A stretch of 37,560 nucleotides of DNA, taken from Gammaproteobacteria bacterium (GTDB taxonomy: Bacteria > Pseudomonadota > Gammaproteobacteria > Pseudomonadales > Azotimanducaceae). The translations under genes and the position numbers were made by a program. Under the pieces are notes generated by a model. The model searched no databases. It was not told the origin of the DNA and saw only the letters and a list, made by a program, of their open reading frames with translations. Position 1 is the stretch's first letter. Each line of letters opens with the position of its first letter. The stretch is taken from positions 1 through 37,560 of the forward strand of contig JABHYO010000068.1 of the NCBI GenBank assembly GCA_018656865.1, in the 5' to 3' direction. Below are positions 24,387 to 32,516 of the stretch, piece after piece.

Positions 24387-24818
24387 CTAGCAGTCGGCTT
24401 TCTGTATTTTCCTGAAGTCAGCTTCCTTCTTGTTCAGTGATTTCAGATCTGTCAGCGCATAACCGCGTCGCCGTTTTTTTCTGATTACCAGCAAACCTTC
24501 ACTTGCTGAACGGCAATTACGTTTTTGAATCTTCTTCTGCTCCTTGTTTCTATGTGCCTTCTGTTGACCGAGTGTTGCTCGATAGCTTCGCTGCCGTTGA
24601 AGTCGCACTTTCATTTCTGTCAGTGCCTGCTGTTCATTATTCGACAGGCCGGTGGGAACATTTCCCCTGCCCGTGGGCAGCCGTTGTATATTCTGGGCAC
24701 TCGCATCACTGCAATTTCTATCGGTAAACATCAGTTCACCGGTCTCTGATCGACATTTGAACACGTCCGCCGAGCAGTGCCAGGAAAGCAACCAGACCAG
24801 TAAACACACCTTTTTCAT
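24387..24818 (-). CDS. DUF4124-type secreted protein
   Basis: 143 residues from ATG 24818 (MKKVCLLVWLLSWHCSADVF); the frame extends to 24836, adding MNQVGV. The signal peptide ends about SADVF. The DUF4124 pattern YKCR-x3-G-x2-xFTDRNCSD appears as FKCRSETGELMFTDRNCSD, a small extracytoplasmic domain found widely in Gammaproteobacteria with unknown function. The C-terminal two-thirds is very basic (RQRSYRATLGQQKAHRNKEQ, then KKRRRGY) and ends KADC, so a disulfide with a DUF4124 cysteine is possible. Confidence 0.75.
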   Translation of the reverse strand: MKKVCLLVWLLSWHCSADVFKCRSETGELMFTDRNCSDASAQNIQRLPTGRGNVPTGLSNNEQQALTEMKVRLQRQRSYRATLGQQKAHRNKEQKKIQKRNCRSASEGLLVIRKKRRRGYALTDLKSLNKKEADFRKIQKADC

Positions 24819-24930
24819 GACACCCACCTGATTCATCGTGATATGAAATAGTGGAGTATCGTTGTCAGGACGGTAGTCGCTTTACACCTTCACTTCTGTG
24901 AGACATCAGATGAGGCAAAGTCAGCAATCC

Positions 24931-24944
24931 CTGACACAAATCAA
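24931..24944 (+). promoter_or_regulatory. FNR/ANR-type box, copy 1
   Basis: CTGAC-ACAA-ATCAA fits the FNR/ANR consensus TTGAT-N4-ATCAA with two differences in the left arm. Its centre is about 41 bases upstream of the region just after a GAATAT (-10-like, 24967-24972), the geometry of a class II FNR promoter. It lies 94 bases before the ATG at 25039. Confidence 0.55.
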
Positions 24945-25041
24945 GGTGGTTGGCTCCACAAAAGAAGAATATTCGTAGCATCTATGCCGGATATATATGC
25001 ACGTACATTGACCGGTTTGCCATGCAAAGAGGGTTACCATG
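24931..25041 (+). repeat. Duplicated leader, copy 1
   Basis: In the same order as copy 2 (26407-26501), this leader has GACACAAATCAAGGTGG (17 identical bases), GCTCCACAAAAGA (13 identical), a GAATAT block and ATGCAAAGAGG then TTACCATGGA into the start codon. Copy 1 carries about 16 extra bases near 24995-25010. The conserved core is the FNR box, the presumed promoter and the ribosome-binding site. Confidence 0.8.
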
Positions 25042-25497
25042 GATCTGGAACGGCGTATTGCACTACTTGAAGACCGCGAAAAGATAAAGGAACTTAGGGC
25101 AACTTACTGCTTCATGGTGGACGATGATCAATACGCCGAACTCGTCAATAACCATTTTACCACTCATGCAGGATGTGATTTCAGAATCCGATTGGGCGAC
25201 ATGGAGCCAATGATCTCAGAGGGCAGTGTTCAGGTTCTGGCATTCTTTCAGGATGTCGTTGCAAGCCTGCTCAAGGATATGACTCACACCACACACAATC
25301 ATCGCATTACCGTCGACGGGGACACTGCCTCAGGCGACTGCTATTTTGAACTCACTGCTCGCGAACCAAATTCATCAACGCCAATGGTTGGTGCAGGTCG
25401 TTACTTTGACGAATTCCAAAGGGTTGGTGACAACTGGCGATTTAGCCAGCGCAATGCAGATATATTTTACATCGTGCCCCTGGAACAGGGGTGGTAA
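25039..25497 (+). CDS. SnoaL-like (NTF2-fold) protein
   Basis: 152 residues. MDLERRIALLEDREKIKELR is the helical start typical of SnoaL_4 proteins; YCFMVDDDQYAELVNNHFTT then TTHNHRITVDGDTASGDCYF and RYFDEFQRVGDNWRFSQRNA complete the NTF2-like cone. Related proteins include steroid isomerases, bile-acid dehydratases and dioxygenase small subunits. His residues in THTTHNH could line the pocket. It is the first gene behind FNR-box leader copy 1 and lies 81 bases before the next gene, with AGAGGG eight bases from the ATG. Confidence 0.75.
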   Translation: MDLERRIALLEDREKIKELRATYCFMVDDDQYAELVNNHFTTHAGCDFRIRLGDMEPMISEGSVQVLAFFQDVVASLLKDMTHTTHNHRITVDGDTASGDCYFELTAREPNSSTPMVGAGRYFDEFQRVGDNWRFSQRNADIFYIVPLEQGW

Positions 25498-25578
25498 AAA
25501 CAACAAATTGATCGTCTCGCTGAATTGTTCTTTACTGGAGATGTATCAGATCAATCTTGGTTCATGGGGGCCGATAAG

Positions 25579-26370
25579 ATGAGTTATCAAGAGTTTCGAA
25601 AGCTTACGCCGCACGACACATTTATGTCAGGAGAAAATTTGTCCTACTTTGTGGGAGGCTATTTTCCCAAGGCGGATTTGATGAGGATCTTGCGAAGAGG
25701 GATGTCCATACCTTCTGACGAAGTGATAGCCAGTGAATTCCCAACGGTCAAGCAGAGGAAGGGGATGATTCCATTCTTGACTCTGTACAGCCGCTGCAAG
25801 AATGTCCGCGAACACGTCTTCGATGGCACTGTACGCCCATACCTGGAAGTCAACTTCTTCTTTCCTGTCATATACTCTCGCGACGGAAGGGAGCCGGAGC
25901 GTCTCTGCTCGTTCATGCCCCTGCTCTACCTCGATCGTCTCTTCCAAACAATCGGCGGAATCGCGCTGGGCTTGCGCAAAGAATTTCATCCCAAGTTGAG
26001 AGTCGCTGAAGATGATGCAGCTTGTTCATTTCGTATCCCAAACATCCTCAATTCGAGTTTTCCGGGCAGTTCGCTGGAAGAGGCGGATGAAATCGATCCC
26101 TTCTTTGCACAGATATTCACTAAGCCGACCCTGACCTATTCCTATTTCCATCGGACTGATTTCTATACGACGCAGGTGTTCAATATCAAGAACATTTACA
26201 AGGCTTCAGCTGACATAGAATGGAACTACAAAGACACAGTAATCAAGAGCGACGAGCACACCTTTTGCAACCTTGCTGAATACACTTTTACGTGTTCTCG
26301 AGCCATGGGTTACAACAACTACTTCCACCCGGAATACCCCGTAGATTGGAGCCAAATAACCGGGCAGTGA
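25579..26370 (+). CDS. Unknown protein, possibly acetoacetate-decarboxylase fold
   Basis: 263 residues from ATG 25579; in-frame starts at 25564 (ATG) and 25525 (TTG) exist, but 25579 has the best upstream G-rich stretch. The middle section GTVRPYLEVNFFFPVIY, MPLLYLDRLFQTIGGIALGL and RKEFHPKL resembles the ADC-like fold (beta strands, PxLYLDxxxxxxGG, then GxPKxxA). However the catalytic lysine pair of acetoacetate decarboxylase cannot be identified, so the assignment is structural and tentative. No signal peptide. It is cotranscribed with the SnoaL-like gene. Codon use is similar to neighbours. I would otherwise call it hypothetical. Confidence 0.6.
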   Translation: MSYQEFRKLTPHDTFMSGENLSYFVGGYFPKADLMRILRRGMSIPSDEVIASEFPTVKQRKGMIPFLTLYSRCKNVREHVFDGTVRPYLEVNFFFPVIYSRDGREPERLCSFMPLLYLDRLFQTIGGIALGLRKEFHPKLRVAEDDAACSFRIPNILNSSFPGSSLEEADEIDPFFAQIFTKPTLTYSYFHRTDFYTTQVFNIKNIYKASADIEWNYKDTVIKSDEHTFCNLAEYTFTCSRAMGYNNYFHPEYPVDWSQITGQ

Positions 26371-26406
26371 TCGAAACGACCGTGCCATTTAGTAAGGAAG
26401 TCCTCC

Positions 26407-26420
26407 TTGACACAAATCAA
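26407..26420 (+). promoter_or_regulatory. FNR/ANR-type box, copy 2
   Basis: TTGAC-ACAA-ATCAA differs from TTGAT-N4-ATCAA at one base. A -10-like GAATATGCATA lies at 26443-26453, placing the box at about -41.5 from a start near 26455. Anaerobic or low-oxygen activation is the natural reading, but the regulator gene is not in this window. Confidence 0.65.
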
Positions 26421-26501
26421 GGTGGCACGCTCCACAAAAGATGAATATGCATAGGTCTCTATCCCGGCTAAATGGTTTGCTATGCAAAGAGGATTACCAT
26501 G
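26407..26501 (+). repeat. Duplicated leader, copy 2
   Basis: Second copy of the leader seen at 24931-25041, upstream of the acyl-CoA dehydrogenase. It begins at the FNR box and ends at the start codon with AGAGGATTACCATGG, where copy 1 has AGAGGGTTACCATGG. The coding sequences behind the two copies are unrelated, so only the promoter and leader were duplicated or converted. Confidence 0.8.
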
Positions 26502-27728
26502 GACCACATAAACTATGAACTTGATATCACCGACGAGGATCTTGAACTCAAGGGTGCTGCTCATAAATTTGCCAAGGATGTTCTACGTCCTGCGGGCATA
26601 AAAATTGATCGTATGACGGCTGAAGAGGCAACTTCAGCTGATTCGCCCCTGTTCGAAGTTATGAGGCAGGCGACTGAGCTCGGCTACAATCGCATGGGCG
26701 CGCCGGAGAATATGGGTGGTAGTGTCGTTTCTCCACTGGCCGCAGTGCTCGTTAACGAAGAACTTGCCTGGGGCAACATGGGCCTGGCTGGTGCCATTGG
26801 GCTGTCATCGGCCCACGCCAGTATTGCAATGGCACTGGGTAGCGAAGAGATAAAGGAAGAATTTGCCCGACCGTTTTTTGAATGTACTGACGGTTCCATT
26901 ATAGGTTGCTGGGCAGTGACTGAACCTGACCACGGTTCTGACACACTGGGGGTAATGCAGCCGGAGATGGTGGTGAAGGCAAGAGGTCAACTCATCGCTC
27001 GTAAAACTGGCGATGACTATATCCTTAATGGGCAAAAAGCAGCGTGGGTGTCCAATGGTCCCATCGCAACTCATGCGATGTTGAATGTCCACCTGGACCC
27101 TGACAACACCTTGGATCAAGGTGGCATTTGTTTACTACCGTTAAACCTTCCGGGAATTAGCCGCGGCAAGCCGCTCGATAAGCTTGGTGTGCGTGCCATG
27201 ACACAGGGTGAAATTTTCTTCGACGACGTGCGCATTCCCAAACGTTATATGTTGTTGGATCAGACGATGTTCGCCCCCTACATGAATATTCATCTTGCTA
27301 TGTTTAACGCTGGTGTAGGTACTTTTGCGACCGGTCTGGCCCGTGCTGCTTATGATGCAGCTTATGACTATGCGCAAAACCGTATCCAGGGAGGCAAGCC
27401 AATAATAGAACATCAATCGGTCCGAGCGCGGCTGTTTAGAATGTTCACATTGCTGCAGACGTGCCAGAGTCTGTCTCGCGGGGTGTTTGTCTACAATGCG
27501 ACCGCTATGAAACGAGGGGTTGCAGTGAGACTTGAGCACTCAATCGCATCAAAAGTCTATTGCACAAATTCCGCATTGGAAATTGCGACCCTGGGTCTGC
27601 AGCTACATGGTGGCAACGGTATGACAAAGGAATATCCCTGTGAGATGTTTGTACGTGATGCAACCGCGCTGACAGTTGCCGACGGGGAGAATGCGTATCT
27701 TGCTCAACTGGCTGCTTCAATGCTCTGA
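26499..27728 (+). CDS. Acyl-CoA dehydrogenase, Asp at catalytic-base position
   Basis: 409 residues from ATG 26499; the frame opens at 26472 but 26499 has AGAGGA upstream and is the position shared with leader copy 1. ACAD features: CWAVTEPDHGSDT (FAD- and substrate-binding motif), GQKAAWVSNGP, LDKLGVRAMTQGEIFFDDVRI and LQLHGGNGMTKEYPCEMFVRD. It oxidises an acyl-CoA at alpha-beta with electrons to ETF. The usual catalytic Glu of MCAD (in YEGT) aligns by eye with Asp in VADGEN, and the chain ends 12 residues later without the usual C-terminal helix extension. The missing E may be a subfamily trait or may mean a different catalytic base. Substrate unknown. Confidence 0.9.
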   Translation: MDHINYELDITDEDLELKGAAHKFAKDVLRPAGIKIDRMTAEEATSADSPLFEVMRQATELGYNRMGAPENMGGSVVSPLAAVLVNEELAWGNMGLAGAIGLSSAHASIAMALGSEEIKEEFARPFFECTDGSIIGCWAVTEPDHGSDTLGVMQPEMVVKARGQLIARKTGDDYILNGQKAAWVSNGPIATHAMLNVHLDPDNTLDQGGICLLPLNLPGISRGKPLDKLGVRAMTQGEIFFDDVRIPKRYMLLDQTMFAPYMNIHLAMFNAGVGTFATGLARAAYDAAYDYAQNRIQGGKPIIEHQSVRARLFRMFTLLQTCQSLSRGVFVYNATAMKRGVAVRLEHSIASKVYCTNSALEIATLGLQLHGGNGMTKEYPCEMFVRDATALTVADGENAYLAQLAASML

Positions 27729-27742
27729 CAGTGAACATTGAT

Positions 27743-27781
27743 GTGACACTATTACTCTGACCCCACTGCTGGTAGTGTCAC
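27743..27781. promoter_or_regulatory. Inverted repeat GTGACACTA-N21-TAGTGTCAC
   Basis: Nine-base arms at 27743-27751 and 27773-27781 with a 21-base spacer containing TTACTCTGACCCCAC. It lies after the acyl-CoA dehydrogenase stop and 34 bases before the propeller gene ATG. It could be a long hairpin or an operator-like element. The ACTCTGACCCC piece resembles motifs found next to REP/RAYT-type scars. The palindrome core resembles the one at 20312-20335. Confidence 0.45.
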
Positions 27782-27814
27782 GTATCCCAAATATCACCAC
27801 AATAGGAAATATCC

Positions 27815-29629
27815 ATGCGACCAATGTTTCGAATAAGCAAGCGACAGATGTTGAGTCTGGCATTGGTGATTTGTCTGGCACCCGTCTTCGCTAATGCTTC
27901 GGGCTTTGAAGGCAGGGTAAGTGCCGATGTGGATACACCTATTGTCGGTGCCATGGTTACTTTCCGGTTTGGATCTCCATTTCAGGAGCGCACTGTTTTT
28001 ACAGCAGAGGATGGCCACTATCAGGTATCCGGGCTGCCAGCAGCCACTGACTATGCCATCAGGGTCAGACGTATTGGCTGGCATGACATCCGCACCAGCG
28101 GATCGACACCTGATCAGGGTGGTCAACAGCTGGATTTTACCATGGTGCAGCACACTGATATGGCCAAGGTCGCAGCACAATTGCCTGCCAACCATTGGTA
28201 TGCACTGGTGCTGGAAAGGCTGACTGACGAGAACGAGCGTGAGCAGCTGGTGCGTCAGTGCAATATGTGCCACCAGCAGGGAAATGCAGCAACGCGCCTA
28301 CAAAGACCCCCCGAAGAATGGCACAAGGTTTTATCGTTGATGGCGCGAATGGGTGGTGGGCTGGAGATGGAATTCAGGAAGAAGCTTCCTGAGCTGTTCA
28401 ATTCCGCCTACGATCCCAAGACAGCGGTCCCAAGATTGACCAAAGATTTTGGCCAACCGGATTTTGCTCCACCACCTGACGCGGAAGTACGCCAGGCTGT
28501 CATTGATGAATATGAGGTGGGTGGCCGTTCTTCGATGCAACATGACATGATTATTCATTCTGATGGTTACGCGTACTCCGTTGATATGAGTACCGATACT
28601 CTGTTTCGATTGGATGCCTCGATACCCGGCGGTGACCGAAAAGCTTTTGCTATTCCAGCCGGAGATTTCCCGCTGGGGGGGCTGGGGGCGGACGATGCCT
28701 TACCTTCGAATTCAGAAATGCGGGTCGGTCCCCACTCAGCGCAGTCTGGGCCGGACGGTGCTGTATGGATCGCATTGGCGGTTTCAAACCAGCTGGCCAT
28801 TTTTGATCCAATCAAAGAGAGTTTCGTCATAGAAGATCTGCCTGGAGGTATTTTCCCCCACACAATTCGTTTTGATGATCGTGGACGGGCCTGGTACACC
28901 GTTGCCGTTTCAAACCATGTTGGCGTTTATGATCCCAAGACAGGTGAGCATGACATCATCCGGCTCCCCGCGCGGGATTTTGGAGAGGAGATCATGCTAC
29001 GGATGCTCCCCTTCGCGATGTGGCTTTCACAGTGGGTCGATTTGTCTGAAATGGGCAGTGCTAGTGAGGGTCTCGCTGTACCTTTTCCCTATGGTATCGA
29101 TATTGCCCCTGATGGAGGTGTATGGTTCAGCCAGCTTAATGCACATCGGATTGGGCGTGTTGACCCTGATACCTTTGATGTAACAGTGATTGATACACCT
29201 TTTAAAGCACCGCGGCGAATGCGCTTTGACTCAAAAGGCAAACTGTGGATACCGGGTTTTTCATCCAACCTGATTTCGAAGTTCGATCCTAAGACCGGAG
29301 AGTTTGAGCAATTTGCGCTGCCAGAAGAACTTCTCGGCGCAGAGGCGCCCTACACGCTAAACGTGGATCTCAAGACAGATGATGTCTGGGTATGCGCCAC
29401 CAATAGTGATAGTTTCATCCGTTATCAGCAGGATGAGGGGAAGTTCACCGTCTATCCACTGCCAACTCAGGTCACCTATACGCGTGAAATAGGTTTCTCA
29501 GATGACGGTAGTATCTGGTCCTCCAATTCGAATGCTCCCGCCTGGCAAATCGAGACCGGAGTACCTCGTATCATCCGATTGAATGTTGATGGCCAGATCA
29601 ATGAACAGCTCGCTGGTTCAAATCCGTAG
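27815..29629 (+). CDS. Exported streptogramin-lyase-like beta-propeller with CxxCH and CarboxypepD-like domain
   Basis: 604 residues; AGGA eight bases before the ATG. The signal peptide is in residues 1-28 (MLSLALVICLAPVFANAS). Residues 29-115 resemble a carboxypeptidase-regulatory-like beta-sandwich (GFEGRVSADVDTPIVGAMVT, DGHYQVSGLP). CNMCH at 149-153 is a single c-type haem attachment motif in a helical linker. From about 230 a Vgb/SMP-30/NHL-like propeller repeats W-x-D/xF-DP-K-TGEH-like blades (FDDRGRAWYTVAVSNHVGVY, SKGKLWIPGFSSNLISKFDP). It is presumed periplasmic and electron-transferring or lactone-cleaving. No lyase active site could be identified. It lies between the ACAD and the CoA ligase, which suggests an accessory redox step. 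Confidence 0.8.
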   Translation: MRPMFRISKRQMLSLALVICLAPVFANASGFEGRVSADVDTPIVGAMVTFRFGSPFQERTVFTAEDGHYQVSGLPAATDYAIRVRRIGWHDIRTSGSTPDQGGQQLDFTMVQHTDMAKVAAQLPANHWYALVLERLTDENEREQLVRQCNMCHQQGNAATRLQRPPEEWHKVLSLMARMGGGLEMEFRKKLPELFNSAYDPKTAVPRLTKDFGQPDFAPPPDAEVRQAVIDEYEVGGRSSMQHDMIIHSDGYAYSVDMSTDTLFRLDASIPGGDRKAFAIPAGDFPLGGLGADDALPSNSEMRVGPHSAQSGPDGAVWIALAVSNQLAIFDPIKESFVIEDLPGGIFPHTIRFDDRGRAWYTVAVSNHVGVYDPKTGEHDIIRLPARDFGEEIMLRMLPFAMWLSQWVDLSEMGSASEGLAVPFPYGIDIAPDGGVWFSQLNAHRIGRVDPDTFDVTVIDTPFKAPRRMRFDSKGKLWIPGFSSNLISKFDPKTGEFEQFALPEELLGAEAPYTLNVDLKTDDVWVCATNSDSFIRYQQDEGKFTVYPLPTQVTYTREIGFSDDGSIWSSNSNAPAWQIETGVPRIIRLNVDGQINEQLAGSNP

Positions 29630-29735
29630 CTGTACGGTTTTGGTTCATGCTTTCAATTTCTATACTGCCGGGCTGTCCCAATTTCGGGACGGAGGTAGGT
29701 TAGGACCCGCATCAAAATCTCAGGAGTAAAGAATA

Positions 29736-31349
29736 ATGCGTGAACCAAATGAAATGATGCTAGCGGACTTGCTAAGAGCCCGGGCGGAAACAAATCCTGA
29801 TCTTGATGTGCTGACATTTGAGCACTTCAGCCTCGATGGCGGCGCAACCCCAGATGAGGTGAGGACGTACGCTGATCTGGCAACCAATGCCAATACCATT
29901 GCTGACTATCTGGTAACTAAGGGTATGCAGCGCGGCGACTGTTTTGGACTCATGATGCGCAATCATCCGGAATATGTTGAAGCAATGGGCGCTGCTTCTA
30001 TAACAGCCTGTGTCTTCGTGCCGATTGATCCAAGAACAAAAGGAGAGAAGCTCGCCTATTTCTTACAGAATTCTGAATGCCGGGGCATTATTTGTGCTGA
30101 CTATTGCCTTGCTGAGCTTCTTGAAGTTAAAGCACAGTTACCATCCCTGGAATGGATCCTGGTACTGGATACCCATGGGGAATCCGGTGAAATCGATTCA
30201 GGTCTGTTGGCCGGTTCAGACTCTCTGAACCAAGTACTTGATTCAACTGCAGCGACCGTTGATATCCGCCTGCAGAGCCCAATGGACCAATGGCAGGTCA
30301 TTTTCACCTCCGGTACGACCGGAAATCCCAAAGGCGTGGTCATGCCAAACATCGCTTTTGGAGGATGGGGATATTTGGGGCAGATGTTTGGCTATGTTGA
30401 TGGAGACCGACCCTATACGGGACTCTCACTCACTCACGGCAATGCGCAGGGCGTCACACTGGGTCCTTCTCTTAACCTTGGATTGCGGGGAGTGTTCAGT
30501 CGCCGGTTTACTAAATCAAAGTTACTGGATGTTTGCCGCACATATGGGTGTACAACATTTTCCATACTCGGCGGTATGGCTACGGCAATTTATAGTGAGC
30601 CCTTAAAGGCTGATGATGCCGATAACCCTGTACGTGTCGTCGCCAGTGCGGGCATGCCTCACGCGATATGGGAATCATTCGAGAAGAGATTCGGTGTGGA
30701 TATCTCTGAGTGGTACGGTGCCGTTGAAGGTGGTTTTGCCTTCAAACCCGTTGGCGTTGGTCCCATTGGATCATTTGGTAAGCCGGGGCCCGAAACGGAA
30801 ATGAAAATTCTTGATGAGAATGACAATGAGTGCGACGTAGGTGTCATGGGTGAAATAAGCTCCAGGCCTACGAGCGGCAGTGACCCCAGTGTTGAATACT
30901 ACAAGAATCCCGAGGCATCCAAAGACAAAACACGTGGTGGCTGGTTACGCAGTGGGGATATGGGTTATCGCGATGAAGACGGGTGGTTCTTCTTCGGTTA
31001 TCGTCGAGGCGGTGGCATCAGACACAATGGTGATTTTGTTAATCCCAGCTTTGTTGAAAAAGTTATTGCTGAAAATGAAAATGTATCTGATGTGTTCGTT
31101 TATGGCGTAGAAGCTGCATCAGGGGCGCCTGGTGAAAAAGATGTTGTTGCTGCCATTGTTCCAGTGGACAAAAACACTTTTGATGCAGCGGATGTCTACG
31201 CCATTTGCCGAAAAGGGCTTGAAAGCAATTTTGTGCCTAGTTACCTACAGATTGTCGATGAGATACCCAAGACAGCATCTGAGAAACCCCAAACCCGGTT
31301 TTTATTGGATCAATTCGATAAAACTGCCAGTAACATACTGACAGAATAA
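29736..31349 (+). CDS. Acyl-CoA synthetase (AMP-forming)
   Basis: 537 residues; CAGGAG ten bases upstream of the ATG. The ANL-family P-loop is TSGTTGNPKG at 191-200, then EWYGAVEGG (A5-type), SGDMGYRDEDGWFFFGYRRG (A7-A8 region with the hinge) and the C-terminal KTASEKPQTRF, in which the usual catalytic Lys of the PKTxxGK motif is probably the Lys in EKPQTR. The call is acyl- or aryl-CoA ligase, CaiC-like in overall layout, activating a carboxylate to its CoA ester. It lies 106 bases after the propeller gene and ends the plus-strand block. A small GTCCC/GGGAC dyad sits in the gap. Confidence 0.88.
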   Translation: MREPNEMMLADLLRARAETNPDLDVLTFEHFSLDGGATPDEVRTYADLATNANTIADYLVTKGMQRGDCFGLMMRNHPEYVEAMGAASITACVFVPIDPRTKGEKLAYFLQNSECRGIICADYCLAELLEVKAQLPSLEWILVLDTHGESGEIDSGLLAGSDSLNQVLDSTAATVDIRLQSPMDQWQVIFTSGTTGNPKGVVMPNIAFGGWGYLGQMFGYVDGDRPYTGLSLTHGNAQGVTLGPSLNLGLRGVFSRRFTKSKLLDVCRTYGCTTFSILGGMATAIYSEPLKADDADNPVRVVASAGMPHAIWESFEKRFGVDISEWYGAVEGGFAFKPVGVGPIGSFGKPGPETEMKILDENDNECDVGVMGEISSRPTSGSDPSVEYYKNPEASKDKTRGGWLRSGDMGYRDEDGWFFFGYRRGGGIRHNGDFVNPSFVEKVIAENENVSDVFVYGVEAASGAPGEKDVVAAIVPVDKNTFDAADVYAICRKGLESNFVPSYLQIVDEIPKTASEKPQTRFLLDQFDKTASNILTE

Positions 31350-31381
31350 CGAATCGCACCCCAACAAGATGGGTTAACTTA

Positions 31382-31406
31382 TCAGTCCCTGGCCACCAGG
31401 GACTGA
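31382..31406. terminator. Hairpin between convergent CoA ligase and LLM genes
   Basis: TCAGTCCCTGG-CCA-CCAGGGACTGA is an 11-base perfect stem with a 3-base loop, 33 bases after the CoA ligase stop and 45 bases past the LLM stop. Its position between convergent genes fits a bidirectional transcription barrier. It lacks a T-run on either side, so factor-independent termination is doubtful. Confidence 0.5.
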
Positions 31407-31450
31407 ACCTGAATGCATTCGATCCAATTGAGTTTTCAAAAGAGGCAGGA

Positions 31451-32473
31451 TCAAGTCATCAGTTTGGCATTCTCGCCCATATAGAACATCATTTTTTCCG
31501 TGTTCAATCCCCAACTGGGTGCGTTGAGAACCATGGAATCTGCAACTGTCCAAGCCTTGTCTATGCGTTTCTTGCAATCCTCTGGTTTTCCACAGATGAC
31601 GAATGTACGCACCATCTCATCGGGCACCAGGTGTGTGCGGCTGGCCGCAGGGTTGTCTTTCGCGGCCTGTTGCAACTGTCTGGCTTCGTTGCCGAATCCA
31701 TGCGCTTCAAAAAATGAATGGTACTGTTCCATTGCGCCATAAAAGCCAACGGCACCACGCGAATCTTCGATGGCTTCCTTTTCATCCGGATTAGGTGCAC
31801 ACCAGAACCATAGGTTTAAATCCACGTCTTCACGTTTACGACCAGCTTTCTTCAAGCCATTCGCCAGCGCTGGTTGGATTTCATCGACTGCCCACTCTAC
31901 GGACCAGATCGGATGGCCCATGATGCCGTCGGCCATCTCAGCGCCCAATTCCACTAGTCGCCCTCGGAGCGCAGCAATCCAGATCGGGATATTTTCCCTG
32001 ACCGGAGGTGCCAGTGGTTCCAGAAGTGCGAAATCAGCGCTGTAGTATTCCCCTTCAAAGGGTTGCAGACCCTTGTGTGCTCCCTTGATGATGTGTCGGA
32101 CCGCGTTGACTGTTTCCCGCAAATGCGTGACCGGTTTAATTTTAGGGGCGCCGAAGTAGCCGCTGGAAATTGACTCAATGCTGCTGCCGAGTCCAAGAAT
32201 GAACCGACCGTTGCTAATACGATCGAGATCGATAGCGGTCATCGCAGTTTCAAAGGGGCTGCGTGCCGCAGCAATGGCGATGCCACTGGCTATCTTTAAT
32301 CGTTCCGTGTGCGATGCGGCAACGGCAAGGCTGGTGAAGGGAGGCCCCCAGACTTGCGCGGCAAAGACGCCTTCAAGACCTTGCGACTCAGCGCCCTTTG
32401 CCATCATTTCGATCAGTGATGCTTCGACCGGAGCAACAGTGCCCCAGTATCTTCTTTCTTTAGTTGTACTCAC
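31451..32473 (-). CDS. Luciferase-like (LLM class) flavin/F420-dependent oxidoreductase
   Basis: 340 residues with a GTG start at 32473 (GGGG five bases upstream). LLM signature: GLEGVFAAQVWGPPFTSLAV, TERLKIASGIAIAAARSPFE, DLDRISNGRFILGLGSSIES and IPIWIAALRGRLVELGAEMA. It is of the TIGR03617-like type, annotated F420-dependent in mycobacteria; the cofactor in this organism is uncertain. Third gene of a minus-strand unit after nitroreductase and thiolase (43-base gap). It is only distantly similar to the LLM at 20392. Confidence 0.88.
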   Translation of the reverse strand: MSTTKERRYWGTVAPVEASLIEMMAKGAESQGLEGVFAAQVWGPPFTSLAVAASHTERLKIASGIAIAAARSPFETAMTAIDLDRISNGRFILGLGSSIESISSGYFGAPKIKPVTHLRETVNAVRHIIKGAHKGLQPFEGEYYSADFALLEPLAPPVRENIPIWIAALRGRLVELGAEMADGIMGHPIWSVEWAVDEIQPALANGLKKAGRKREDVDLNLWFWCAPNPDEKEAIEDSRGAVGFYGAMEQYHSFFEAHGFGNEARQLQQAAKDNPAASRTHLVPDEMVRTFVICGKPEDCKKRIDKAWTVADSMVLNAPSWGLNTEKMMFYMGENAKLMT

Positions 32474-32516
32474 ATTATCCCCATTGTCTCTGGCTCATGA
32501 TTTATTTGGTACCTTT

